A DNA stretch of 64,000 nt, from contig NW_026870425.1 of NCBI RefSeq assembly GCF_963576545.1, positions 496,001 to 560,000 on the forward strand. Reading direction: 5' to 3'. The notes below the pieces were generated by a model. The model did no database searches. It was not told the origin of the DNA and saw nothing but the letters and a program-made list of their open reading frames with translations. The translations under genes were made by a program, and so were the position numbers. Numbering within the stretch: the stretch's first letter is position 1; each line of letters begins with the position of its first letter. Below, piece by piece: positions 40,701 to 53,985 of this stretch. This DNA is from Limanda limanda. Lineage: Eukaryota > Chordata > Actinopteri > Pleuronectiformes > Pleuronectidae.

Positions 40701-42227
40701 CTACTTGCAAGTCTCTCCAACCTTCACAAAAAAAGTTATTCAAGAATATCTCCTCAGATTTGGGGGAATTTCTTCGGTCGACCTCTTCCGAAGGTCGTAC
40801 AAGCTCGGGGATGGTACCAATCGATCCGCAGGACCCAAATTAGTCCAGATGCAACCACTTTCCAAGTCTCTCCAACCTTCACAAAAAAAGTTATTCAAGA
40901 ATATCTCCTTCTCCTATGTGCTTTTATCCCTAACCCTTCCGAAAGTCGGAGAAGCTAAAGGATGGTACCGATCGATGCGAATTACCCCATTTAGTGGGGG
41001 TAGAGCCTACTTGCAAGTCTCTCCGACCTTCACAAAAAAAGTTATTCAAGAATATCTCCTTCTCCTATGTGCTTTTATCCCTAACCCCTAACCCTTACGA
41101 AAGTCGGAGAAGCTCAAGGATGGTACCGATCGATGCGCATTACCCCATTTAGTGGGGATAGAGCCTACTTGCAAGTCTCTCCGACCTTCACAAAAAAAGT
41201 TATTCAAGAATATCTCCTCAGATTTGGGGGAATTTCGTCGGTCGACCCCTTCCGAAGGTCGTACAAGCTCGGGGATGGTACCAATCGATCCGCAGAACCC
41301 AAATTAGTCCAGACGCAACCACTTTCCAAGTCTCTCCGACCTTCACAAAAAAAGTTATTCAAGAATATCTCCTTCTCCTATGCGCTTTTATCCCTAACCC
41401 TAACCCTAACCCTTCCGAAAGTCGGAGAAGCTCAAGGATGGTACCGATCGATGCGCATTACCCCATTTAGTGGGGGTAGAGCCTACTTGCAAGTCTCTCC
41501 AACCTTCACAAAAAAAGTTATTCAAGAATATCTCCTTCTCCTATGTGCTTTTATCCCTAACCCTTCCGAAAGTCGGAGAAGCTCAAGGATGGTACCGATC
41601 GATGCGAATTACCCCATTTAGTGGGGGTAGAGCCTACTTGCAAGTCTCTCCGACCTTCACAAAAAAAGTTATTCAAGAATATCTCCTCAGATTTGGGGGA
41701 ATTTCGTCGGTCGACCCCTTCCGAAGGTCGTACAAGCTCGGGGATGGTACCAATCGATCCGCAGGACCCAAATTAGTCCAGACGCAACCACTTTCCAAGT
41801 CTCTCCGACCTTCACAAAAAAAGTTATTCAAGAATATCTCCTTCTCCTATGTGCTTTTATCCCTAACCCCTAACCCTTCCGAAAGTCGGAGAAGCTCAAA
41901 GATGGTACCGATCGATGCGCAGTACCCCATTTAGTGGGGGTAGAGCCTACTTGCAAGTCTCTCCGACCTTCACAAAAAAAGTTATTCAAGAATATCTCCT
42001 CAGATTTGGGGGAATTTCGTCGGTCGACCTCTTCCGAAGGTCGTACAAGCTCGGGGATGGTACCAATCGATCCGCAGGACCCAAATTAGTCCATATGCAA
42101 CCACTTTCCAAGTCTCTCCGACCTTCACAAAAAAAGTTATTCAAGAATATCTCCTTCTCCTATGTGCTTTTATCCCTAACCCCTAACCCTTCCGAAAGTC
42201 GGAGAAGCTCAAAGATGGTACCGATCG

Positions 42228-45200
42228 ATGCGCATTACCCCATTTAGTGGGGGTAGAGCCTACTTGCAAGTCTCTCCGACCTTCACAAAAAAAGTTATTC
42301 AAGAATATCTCCTCAGATTTGGGGGAATTTCGTCGGTCGACCCCTTCCGAAGGTCGTACAAGCTCGGGGATGGTACCAATCGATCCGCAGGACCCAAATT
42401 AGTCCAGACGCAACCACTTTCCAAGTCTCTCCGACCTTCACAAAAAAAGTTATTCAAGAATATCTCCTTCTCCTATGCGCTTTTATCCCTAACCCTAACC
42501 CTAACCCTTCCGAAAGTCGGAGAAGCTCAAGGATGGTACCGATCGATGCGCATTACCCCATTTAGTGGGGGTAGAGCCTACTTGCAAGTCTCTCCAACCT
42601 TCACAAAAAAAGTTATTCAAGAATATCTCCTCAGATTTGGGGGAATTTCGTCGGTCGACCTCTTCCGAAGGTCGTACAAGCTCGGGGATGGTACCAATCG
42701 ATCTGCAGGACCCAAATTAGTCCAGATGCAACCACTTTCCAAGTCTCTCCGACCTTCACAAAAAAAGTTATTCAAGAATATCTCCTTCTCCTATGTGCTT
42801 TTATCGCTAACCCTTCCGAAAGTCGGAGAAGCTCAAGGATGGTACCGATCGATGCGAATTACCCCTTTAGTGGGGGTAGAGCCTACTTGCAAGTCTCTCC
42901 GACCTTCACAAAAAAAGTTATTCAAGAATATCTCCTCAGATTTGGGGGAATTTCGTCGGTCGACCCCTTCCGAAGGTCGTACAAGCTCGGGGATGGTACC
43001 AATCGATCCGCAGGACCCAAATTAGTCCAGACGCAACCACTTTCCAAGTCTCTCCGACCTTCACAAAAAAAGTTATTCAAGAATATCTCCTTCTCCTATG
43101 TGCTTTTATCCCTAACCCCTAACCCTTCCGATAGTCGGAGAAGCTCAAGGATGGTACCGATCGATGCGCATTACCCCGTTTAGTGGGGGTAGAGCCTACT
43201 TGCAAGTCTCTCCGACCTTCACAAAAAAAGTTATTCAAGAATATCTCCTCAGATTTGGGGGAATTTCGTCGGTCGACCTCTTCCGAAGGTCGTACAAGCT
43301 CGGGGATGGTACCAATCGATCCGCAGGACCCAAATTAGTCCAGATGCAACCACTTTCCAAGTCTCTCCGACCTTCACAAAAAAAGTTATTCAAGAATATC
43401 TCCTTCTCCTATGTGCTTTTATCCCTAACCCCTAACCCTTCCGAAAGTCGGAGAAGCTCAAGGATGGTACCGATCGATGCGCATTACCCCATTTAGTGGG
43501 GGTAGAGCCTACTTGCAAGTCTCTCCGACCTTCACAAAAACAGTTATTCAAGAATATCTCCTCAGATTTGGGGGAATTTCGTCGGTCGACCCCTTCCGAA
43601 GGTCGTACAAGCTCGGGGATGGTACCAATCGATCCGCAGGACCCAAATTAGTCCAGACGCAACCACTTTCCAAGTCTCTCCGACCTTCACTAAAAAAGTT
43701 ATTCAAGAATATCTCCTTCTCCTATGCGCTTTTATCCCTAACCCTAACCCTAACCCTTCCGAAAGTCGGAGAAGCTCAAGGATGGTACCGATCGATGCGC
43801 ATTACCCCATTTAATGGGGGTAGAGCCTACTTGCAAGTCTCTCCAACCTTCACAAAAAAAGTTATTCAAGAATATCTCCTCAGATTTGGGGGAATTTCGT
43901 CGGTCGACCTCTTCCAAAGGTCGTACAAGCTCGGGGATGGTACCAATCGATCCGCAGGACCCAAATTAGTGCAGATGCAACCACTTTCCAAGTCTCTCCG
44001 ACCTTCACAAAAAAAGTTATTCAAGAATATCTCCTTCTCCTATGTGCTTTTATCCCTAACCCTTCCGAAAGTCGGAGAAGCTCAAGGATGGTACTGATCG
44101 ATGCGAATTACCCCATTTAGTGGGGGTAGAGCCTACTTGCAAGTCTCTCCGACCTTCACAAAAAAAGTTATTCAAGAATATCTCCTCAGATTTGGGGGAA
44201 TTTCGTCGGTCGACCCCTTCCGAAGGTCGTACAAGCTCGGGGATGGTACCAATCGATCCGCAGGACCCAAATTAGTCCAGACGCAACCACTTTCCAAGTC
44301 TCTCCGACCTTCACAAAAAAAGTTATTCAAGAATATCTCCTTCTCCTATGTGCTTTTATCCCTAACCCCTAACCCTTCCGAAAGTCGGAGAAGCTCAAAG
44401 ATGGTACCGATCGATGCGCATTACCCCATTTAGTGGGGGTAGAGCCTACTTGCAAGTCTCTCCGACCTTCACAAAAAAAGTTATTCAAGAATATCTCCTC
44501 AGATTTGGGGGAATTTCGTCGGTCGACCTCTTCCGAAGGTCGTACAAGCTCGGGGATGGTACCAATCGATCCGCAGGACCCAAATTAGTCCATATGCAAC
44601 CACTTTCCAAGTCTCTCCGACCTTCACAAAAAAAGTTATTCAAGAATATCTCCTTCTCCTATGTGCTTTTATCCCTAACCCCTAACCCTTCCGAAAGTCG
44701 GAGAAGCTCAAAGATGGTACCGATCGATGCGCATTACCCCATTTAGTGGGGGTAGAGCCTACTTGCAAGTCTCTCCGACCTTCACAAAAAAAGTTATTCA
44801 AGAATATCTCCTCAGATTTGGGGGAATTTCGTCGGTCGACCCCTTCCGAAGGTCGTACAAGCTCGGGGATGGTACCAATCGATCCGCAGGACCCAAATTA
44901 GTCCAGACGCAACCACTTTCCAAGTCTCTCCGACCTTCACAAAAAAAGTTATTCAAGAATATCTCCTTCTCCTATGCGCTTTTATCCCTAACCCTAACCC
45001 TAACCCTTCCGAAAGTCGGAGAAGCTCAAGGATGGTACCGATCGATGCGCATTACCCCATTTAGTGGGGGTAGAGCCTACTTGCAAGTCTCTCCAACCTT
45101 CACAAAAAAAGTTATTCAAGAATATCTCCTCAGATTTGGGGGAATTTCGTCGGTCGACCTCTTCCGAAGGTCGTACAAGCTCGGGGATGGTACCAATCGA

Positions 45201-47397
45201 TCTGCAGGACCCAAATTAGTCCAGATGCAACCACTTTCCAAGTCTCTCCGACCTTCACAAAAAAAGTTATTCAAGAATATCTCCTTCTCCTATGTGCTTT
45301 TATCCCTAACCCTTCCGAAAGTCGGAGAAGCTCAAGGATGGTACCGATCGATGCGAATTACCCCTTTAGTGGGGGTAGAGCCTACTTGCAAGTCTCTCCG
45401 ACCTTCACAAAAAAAGTTATTCAAGAATATCTCCTCAGATTTGGGGGAATTTCGTCGGTCGACCCCTTCCGAAGGTCGTACAAGCTCGGGGATGGTACCA
45501 ATCGATCCGCAGGACCCAAATTAGTCCAGACGCAACCACTTTCCAAGTCTCTCCGACCTTCACTAAAAAAGTTATTCAAGAATATCTCCTTCTCCTATGC
45601 GCTTTTATCCCTAACCCTAACCCTAACCCTTCCGAAAGTCGGAGAAGCTCAAGGATGGTACCGATCGATGCGCATTACCCCATTTAATGGGGGTAGAGCC
45701 TACTTGCAAGTCTCTCCAACCTTCACAAAAAAAGTTATTCAAGAATATCTCCTCAGATTTGGGGGAATTTCGTCGGTCGACCTCTTCCAAAGGTCGTACA
45801 AGCTCGGGGATGGTACCAATCGATCCGCAGGACCCAAATTAGTGCAGATGCAACCACTTTCCAAGTCTCTCCGACCTTCACAAAAAAAGTTATTCAAGAA
45901 TATCTCCTTCTCCTATGTGCTTTTATCCCTAACCCTTCCGAAAGTCGGAGAAGCTCAAGGATGGTACTGATCGATGCGAATTACCCCATTTAGTGGGGGT
46001 AGAGCCTACTTGCAAGTCTCTCCGACCTTCACAAAAAAAGTTATTCAAGAATATCTCCTCAGATTTGGGGGAATTTCGTCGGTCGACCCCTTCCGAAGGT
46101 CGTACAAGCTCGGGGATGGTACCAATCGATCCGCAGGACCCAAATTAGTCCAGACGCAACCACTTTCCAAGTCTCTCCGACCTTCACAAAAAAAGTTATT
46201 CAAGAATATCTCCTTCTCCTATGTGCTTTTATCCCTAACCCCTAACCCTTCCGAAAGTCGGAGAAGCTCAAAGATGGTACCGATCGATGCGCATTACCCC
46301 ATTTAGTGGGGGTAGAGCCTACTTGCAAGTCTCTCCGACCTTCACAAAAAAAGTTATTCAAGAATATCTCCTCAGATTTGGGGGAATTTCGTCGGTCGAC
46401 CTCTTCCGAAGGTCGTACAAGCTCGGGGATGGTACCAATCGATCCGCAGGACCCAAATTAGTCCATATGCAACCACTTTCCAAGTCTCTCCGACCTTCAC
46501 AAAAAAAGTTATTCAAGAATATCTCCTTCTCCTATGTGCTTTTATCCCTAACCCCTAACCCTTCCGAAAGTCGGAGAAGCTCAAAGATGGTACCGATCGA
46601 TGCGCATTACCCCATTTAGTGGGGGTAGAGCCTACTTGCAAGTCTCTCCGACCTTCACAAAAAAAGTTATTCAAGAATATCTCCTCAGATTTGGGGGAAT
46701 TTCGTCGGTCGACCCCTTCCGAAGGTCGTACAAGCTCGGGGATGGTACCAATCGATCCGCAGGACCCAAATTAGTCCAGACGCAACCACTTTCCAAGTCT
46801 CTCCGACCTTCACAAAAAAAGTTATTCAAGAATATCTCCTTCTCCTATGCGCTTTTATCCCTAACCCTAACCCTAACCCTTCCGAAAGTCGGAGAAGCTC
46901 AAGGATGGTACCGATCGATGCGCATTACCCCATTTAGTGGGGGTAGAGCCTACTTGCAAGTCTCTCCAACCTTCACAAAAAAAGTTATTCAAGAATATCT
47001 CCTCAGATTTGGGGGAATTTCGTCGGTCGACCTCTTCCGAAGGTCGTACAAGCTCGGGGATGGTACCAATCGATCTGCAGGACCCAAATTAGTCCAGATG
47101 CAACCACTTTCCAAGTCTCTCCGACCTTCACAAAAAAAGTTATTCAAGAATATCTCCTTCTCCTATGTGCTTTTATCCCTAACCCTTCCGAAAGTCGGAG
47201 AAGCTCAAGGATGGTACCGATCGATGCGAATTACCCCTTTAGTGGGGGTAGAGCCTACTTGCAAGTCTCTCCGACCTTCACAAAAAAAGTTATTCAAGAA
47301 TATCTCCTCAGATTTGGGGGAATTTCGTCGGTCGACCCCTTCCGAAGGTCGTACAAGCTCGGGGATGGTACCAATCGATCCGCAGGACCCAAATTAG
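42228..47397 (+). repeat. Three copies of a ~0.8 kb block at 2499 and 1873 bp spacing
   Basis: Blocks beginning at 42228, 44727 and 46600 share ATTACCCCTTTAGTGGG, a deletion of two bases in the hairpin stem, at about 42858, 45357 and 47230, and GATCTGCAGG at about 42700, 45199 and 47072. Units at 44101 and 45974 match at 1873 bp. CCATATGCAACC (42092, 44590, 46463) and CACTAAAAAAGTT (43688, 45562) are further private markers. Near 45400-45560 a chimera joins two block types, consistent with unequal exchange. Confidence 0.75.
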
Positions 47398-48198
47398 TCC
47401 AGACGCAACCACTTTCCAAGTCTCTCCGACCTTCACAAAAAAAGTTATTCAAGAATATCTCCTTCTCCTATGTGCTTTTAGCCCTAACCCTTCCGAAAGT
47501 CGGAGAAGCTCAAGGATGGTACCGATCGATGCGAATTACCCCATTTAGTGGGGGTAGAGCCTACTTCCAAGTCTCTCCGACCTTCACAAAAAAAGTTATT
47601 CAAGAATATCTCCTTCTCCTATGTGCTTTTATCCCTAACCCCTAACCCTTCCGAAAGTCGGAGAAGCTCAAGGATGGTACCGATCGATGCGCATTACCCC
47701 ATTTAGTGGGGGTAGAGCCTACTTGCAAGTCTCTCCGACCTTCACAAAAAATGTTATTCAAGAATATCTCCTCAGATTTGGGGGAATTTCGTCGGTCGAC
47801 CTCTTCCGAAGGTCGTACAAGCTCGGGGATGGTACAAATCGATCCGCAGGACCCAAATTAGTCCAGATGCAACCACTTTCCAAGTCTCTCCGACCTTCAC
47901 AAAAAAAGTTATTCAAGAATATCTCCTTCTCCTATGCGCTTTTATCCCTAACCCTAACCCTAACCCTTCCGAAAGTCGGAGAAGCTCAAGGATGGTACCG
48001 ATCGATGCGCATTACCCCATTTAGTGGGGGTAGAGCCTACTTGCAAGTCTCTCCGACCTTCACAAAAAAAGTTATTCAAGAATATCTCCTCAGATTTGGG
48101 GGAATTTCGTCGGTCGACCCCTTCCGAAGGTCGTACAAGCTCGGGGATGGTACCAATCGATCCGCAGGTCCCAAATTAGTCCAGACGCAACCACTTTC

Positions 48199-48352
48199 CA
48201 AGTCTCTCCGACCTTCAAAAAAAAGTTATTCAAGAATATCTCCTCAGATTTTGGGGAATTTCGTCGGTCGACCCCTTCCGAAGGTCGTACAAGCTCGGGG
48301 ATGGTACCAATCGATCCGCAGGACCCAAATTAGTCCAGACGCAACCACTTTC
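48199..48352 (+). repeat. Extra A monomer (A followed by A)
   Basis: Here monomer A follows monomer A with no B between. It carries the variant CAGATTTTGGGGAATTTCG, with TTTT then GGGG instead of TTT then GGGGG. That variant appears only from about 48240 rightward, so it marks a distinct A subfamily linked to the E-insert domain. Copies occur in the duplications at about 52930 and 56880. Confidence 0.8.
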
Positions 48353-48436
48353 CAAGTCTCTCCGACCTTCACAAAAAAAGTTATTCAAGAATATCTCCTT
48401 CTGCTATATGCTTTTAGCCCTAACCTAACCCTAACC

Positions 48437-48683
48437 GTGCGGTGTATGGGGCACAGGAGTTGCCCGGGGGGGCCAAGGAAGCAGTGCTTTGGATACATCA
48501 TACCAGGCTCCACTTCCATCAACATGACAGGTAAGAGTGCAGAGAGATGCCTAACCCTGACCTGAATCCATACACTAACCCTAACCAACCCTTCCCCATG
48601 CCTAAACCTAACCAGTATTTCTCCGTCCGTCAGCATGTGTGTTTACATTCCCCAAATCAGTCAATTTTACCATTTGCTCGTTC
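48437..48683 (+). other. E insert, copy 1: exon-like block with splice-site pair
   Basis: A 247 bp non-satellite sequence replaces the end of a B telomeric tract, after CTAACCCTAACC, and the satellite resumes at TTCGACCCCTTCCG. The first ~94 nt are GC-rich and open in more than one frame on both strands. They end ATGACAG, followed by GTAAGAGT, an excellent vertebrate 5' splice site (intron start 48531). A pyrimidine-rich CTCCGTCCGTCAG ends at 48633 and fits a 3' splice site, giving a 103 nt candidate intron with CTAAC branch-point-like motifs. The reading frame AVYGAQELPGGAKEAVLWIHH is not a family I recognise. It may be a captured gene fragment. Confidence 0.6.
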
Positions 48684-49007
48684 GACCCCTTCCGAAAGTC
48701 GGAGAAGCTCAAGGATGGTACCGATCGAAGCGCATTACCCCATTTAGTGGGGGTAGAGCCTACTTGCAAGTCTCTCCAACCTTCAACAAAGAAAGTTATT
48801 CAAGAATATCTCCTCAGATTTTGGGGAATTTCGTCGGTCGACCTCTTTCGAAGGTCGTACAACCTCGGGGATGGTACCAATCGATCCGCAGGACCCAAAT
48901 TAGTCCAGACGCAACCACTTTCCAAGTCTCTCCGACCTTCACAAAAAAAGTTATTCAAGAATATCTCCTTCTCCTATGTGCTTTTAGCCCTAACCCTAAC
49001 CCTAACC

Positions 49008-49254
49008 GTGCGGTGTATGGGGCACAGGAGTTGCCCGGGGGGGCCAAGGAAGCAGTGCTTTGGATACATCATATCAGGCTCCACTTCCTTCAACATGACA
49101 GGTAAGAGTGATGAGAGATGCCTAACCCTGACCTGATTCCATACACTAACCCTAACCAACCCTTCCCCATGCCTAAACCTAACCAGTATTTCTCCGTCCG
49201 TCAGCACGTGTGTTGACATTCCCCAAATCAGTCAATTTTACCATTTGCTCGTTC
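49008..49254 (+). other. E insert, copy 2
   Basis: Same block as copy 1 with candidate intron 49102-49204 (103 nt). It differs by CATATCAGG for CATACCAGG, CCTTCAAC for CCATCAAC, GATGAGAG after the donor, and CAGCACGTG after the acceptor. Preceded by a regular three-step CCCTAA tract. Confidence 0.6.
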
Positions 49255-52200
49255 GACCCCTTCCGAAAGTCGGAGAAGCTCAAGGATGGTACCGATCGAA
49301 GCGCATTACCCCATTTATTGGGGGTAGAGCCTACTTGCAAGTCTCTCCGACCTTCACCAAAGAAAGTTATTCAAGAATATCTCCTCAGATTTGGGGGAAT
49401 TTCGTCGGTCGACCCCTTCCGAAGGTCGTACAAGCTCGGGGATGGTACCAATCGATCCGCAGGACCCAAATTAGTCCAGACGCAACCACTTTCCAAGTCC
49501 TTCCGACCTTCACAAAAAAAGTTATTCAAGAATATCTCCTCAGATTTTGGGGAATTTCGTCGGTCGACCCTTTCCGAAGGTCGTACAAGCTCGGGGATGG
49601 TACCAATCGATCCGCAGGACCCAAATTAGTCCAGACGCAACCACTTTCCAAGTCTCTCCGACCTTCACAAAAAAAGTTATTCAAGAATATCTCCTTCTCC
49701 TATGTGCTTTTATCCCTAACCCCTAACCCTTCCGAAAGTCGGAGAAGCTCAAGGATGGTACCGATCGATGCGCATTACCCCATTTAGTGGGGATAGAGCC
49801 TACTTGCAAGTCTCTCCGACCTTCACAAAAAAAGTTATTCAAGAATATCTCCTCAGATTTGGGGGAATTTCGTCGGTCGACCCCTTCCGAAGGTCGTACA
49901 AGCTCGGGGATGGTACCAATCGATCCGCAGAACCCAAATTAGTCCAGACGCAACCACTTTCCAAGTCTCTCCGACCTTCACAAAAAAAGTTATTCAAGAA
50001 TATCTCCTTCTCCTATGCGCTTTTATCCCTAACCCTAACCCTAACCCTTCCGAAAGTCGGAGAAGCTCAAGGATGGTACCGATCGATGTGCATTACCCCA
50101 TTTAGTGGGGGTAGAGCCTACTTGCAAGTCTCTCCAACCTTCACAAAAAAAGTTATTCAAGAATATCTCCTCAGATTTGGGGGAATTTCTTCGGTCGACC
50201 TCTTCCGAAGGTCGTACAAGCTCGGGGATGGTACCAATCGATCCGCAGGACCCAAATTAGTCCAGATGCAACCACTTTCCAAGTCTCTCCGACCTTCACA
50301 AAAAAAGTTATTCAAGAATATCTCCTTCTCCTATGTGCTTTTATCCCTAACCCTTCCGAAAGTCGGAGAAGCTCAAGGATGGTACCGATCGATGCGAATT
50401 ACCCCATTTAGTGGGGGTAGAGCCTACTTGCAAGTCTCTCCGACCTTCACAAAAAAAGTTATTCAAGAATATCTCCTCAGATTTGGGGGAATTTCGTAGG
50501 TCGACCCCTTCCGAAGGTCGTACAAGCTCGGGGATGGTACCAATCGATCCGCAGGACCCAAATTAGTCCTGACGCAACCACTTTCCAAGTCTCTCCGACC
50601 TTCACAAAAAAAGTTATTCAAGAATATCTCCTTCTCCTATGTGCTTTTATCCCTAACCCCTAACCCTTCCGAAAGTCGGAGAAGCTCAAAGATGGTACCG
50701 ATCGATGCGCATTACCCCATTTAGTGGGGGTAGAGCCTACTTGCAAGTCTCTCCGACCTTCACAAAAAAAGTTATTCAAGAATATCTCCTCAGATTTGGG
50801 GGAATTTCGTCGGTCGACCTCTTCCGAAGGTCGTACAAGCTCGGGGATGGTACCAATCGATCCGCAGGACCCAAATTAGTCCATATGCAACCACTTTCCA
50901 AGTCTCTCCGACCTTCACAAAAAAAGTTATTCAAGAATATCTCCTTCTCCTATGTGCTTTTATCCCTAACCCCTAACCCTTCCGAAAGTCGGAGAAGCTC
51001 AAAGATGGTACCGATCGATGCGCATTACCCCATTTAGTGGGGGTAGAGCCTACTTGCAAGTCTCTCCGACCTTCACAAAAAAAGTTATTCAAGAATATCT
51101 CCTCAGATTTGGGGGAATTTCGTCGGTCGACCCCTTCCGAAGGTCGTACAAGCTCGGGGATGGTACCAATCGATCCGCAGGACCCAAATTAGTCCAGACG
51201 CAACCACTTTCCAAGTCTCTCCGACCTTCACAAAAAAAGTTATTCAAGAATATCTCCTTCTCCTATGCGCTTTTATCCCTAACCCTAACCCTAACCCTTC
51301 CGAAAGTCGGAGAAGCTCAAGGATGGTACCGATCGATGCGCATTACCCCATTTAGTGGGGGTAGAGCCTACTTGCAAGTCTCTCCAACCTTCACAAAAAA
51401 AGTTATTCAAGAATATCTCCTCAGATTTGGGGGAATTTCGTCGGTCGACCTCTTCCGAAGGTCGTACAAGCTCGGGGATGGTACCAATCGATCTGCAGGA
51501 CCCAAATTAGTCCAGATGCAACCACTTTCCAAGTCTCTCCGACCTTCACAAAAAAAGTTATTCAAGAATATCTCCTTCTCCTATGTGCTTTTATCCCTAA
51601 CCCTTCCGAAAGTCGGAGAAGCTCAAGGATGGTACCGATCGATGCGAATTACCCCTTTAGTGGGGGTAGAGCCTACTTGCAAGTCTCTCCGACCTTCACA
51701 AAAAAAGTTATTCAAGAATATCTCCTCAGATTTGGGGGAATTTCGTCGGTCGACCCCTTCCGAAGGTCGTACAAGCTCGGGGATGGTACCAATCGATCCG
51801 CAGGACCCAAATTAGTCCAGACGCAACCACTTTCCAAGTCTCTCCGACCTTCACAAAAAAAGTTATTCAAGAATATCTCCTTCTCCTATGTGCTTTTAGC
51901 CCTAACCCTTCCGAAAGTCGGAGAAGCTCAAGGATGGTACCGATCGATGCGAATTACCCCATTTAGTGGGGGTAGAGCCTACTTCCAAGTCTCTCCGACC
52001 TTCACAAAAAAAGTTATTCAAGAATATCTCCTTCTCCTATGTGCTTTTATCCCTAACCCCTAACCCTTCCGAAAGTCGGAGAAGCTCAAGGATGGTACCG
52101 ATCGATGCGCATTACCCCATTTAGTGGGGGTAGAGCCTACTTGCAAGTCTCTCCGACCTTCACAAAAAATGTTATTCAAGAATATCTCCTCAGATTTGGG

Positions 52201-53167
52201 GGAATTTCGTCGGTCGACCTCTTCCGAAGGTCGTACAAGCTCGGGGATGGTACAAATCGATCCGCAGGACCCAAATTAGTCCAGATGCAACCACTTTCCA
52301 AGTCTCTCCGACCTTCACAAAAAAAGTTATTCAAGAATATCTCCTTCTCCTATGTGCTTTTATCCCTAACCCCTAACCCTTCCGAAAGTCGGAGAAGCTC
52401 AAGGATAGTACCGATCGATGCGCATTACCCCATTTAGTGGGGGTAGAGCCTACTTGCAAGTCTCTCCGACCTTCACAAAAAAAGTTATTCAAGAATATCT
52501 CCTCAGATTTGGGGGAATTTCGTCGGTCGACCCCTTCCGAAGGTCGTACAAGCTCGGGGATGGTACCAATCGATCCGCAGGACCCAAATTAGTCCAGACG
52601 CAACCACTTTCCAAGTCTCTCCGACCTTCACAAAAAAAGTTATTCAAGAATATCTCCTTCTCCTATGCGCTTTTATCCCTAACCCTAACCCTAACCCTTC
52701 CGAAAGTCGGAGAAGCTCAAGGATGGTACCGATCGATGCGCATTACCCCATTTAGTGGGGGTAGAGCCTACTTGCAAGTCTCTCCGACCTTCACAAAAAA
52801 AGTTATTCAAGAATATCTCCTCAGATTTGGGGGAATTTCGTCGGTCGACCCCTTCCGAAGGTCGTACAAGCTCGGGGATGGTACCAATCGATCCGCAGGT
52901 CCCAAATTAGTCCAGACGCAACCACTTTCCAAGTCTCTCCGACCTTCAAAAAAAAGTTATTCAAGAATATCTCCTCAGATTTTGGGGAATTTCGTCGGTC
53001 GACCCCTTCCGAAGGTCGTACAAGCTCGGGGATAGTACCAATCGATCCGCAGGACCCAAATTAGTCCAGACGCAACCACTTTCCAAGTCTCTCCGACCTT
53101 CACAAAAAAAGTTATTCAAGAATATCTCCTTCTGCTATATGCTTTTAGCCCTAACCTAACCCTAACC

Positions 53168-53414
53168 GTGCGGTGTATGGGGCACAGGAGTTGCCCGGGG
53201 GGGCCAAGGAAGCAGTGCTTTGGATACATCATACCAGGCTCCACTTCCATCAACATGACAGGTAAGAGTGCAGAGAGATGCCTAACCCTGACCTGAATCC
53301 ATACACTAACCCTAACCAACCCTTCCCCATGCCTAAACCTAACCAGTATTTCTCCGTCCGTCAGCATGTGTGTTTACATTCCCCAAATCAGTCAATTTTA
53401 CCATTTGCTCGTTC
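53168..53414 (+). other. E insert, copy 3
   Basis: Counterpart of copy 1 at 4731 bp spacing, with the same CATACCAGG/CCATCAAC form. Candidate intron 53262-53364, again 103 nt with GTAAGAGT and CCGTCAG intact. Confidence 0.6.
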
Positions 53415-53738
53415 GACCCCTTCCGAAAGTCGGAGAAGCTCAAGGATGGTACCGATCGAAGCGCATTACCCCATTTAGTGGGGGTAGAGCCTACTTGCAA
53501 GTCTCTCCAACCTTCAACAAAGAAAGTTATTCAAGAATATCTCCTCAGATTTTGGGGAATTTCGTCGGTCGACCTCTTTCGAAGGTCGTACAACCTCGGG
53601 GATGGTACCAATCGATCCGCAGGACCCAAATTAGTCCAGACGCAACCACTTTCCAAGTCTCTCCGACCTTCACAAAAAAAGTTATTCAAGAATATCTCCT
53701 TCTCCTATGTGCTTTTAGCCCTAACCCTAACCCTAACC

Positions 53739-53985
53739 GTGCGGTGTATGGGGCACAGGAGTTGCCCGGGGGGGCCAAGGAAGCAGTGCTTTGGATACAT
53801 CATATCAGGCTCCACTTCCTTCAACATGACAGGTAAGAGTGATGAGAGATGCCTAACCCTGACCTGATTCCATACACTAACCCTAACCAACCCTTCCCCA
53901 TGCCTAAACCTAACCAGTATTTCTCCGTCCGTCAGCACGTGTGTTGACATTCCCCAAATCAGTCAATTTTACCATTTGCTCGTTC
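53739..53985 (+). other. E insert, copy 4
   Basis: Counterpart of copy 2 at 4731 bp spacing, carrying the CATATCAGG and GATGAGAG variants. Candidate intron 53833-53935, 103 nt. Confidence 0.6.
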
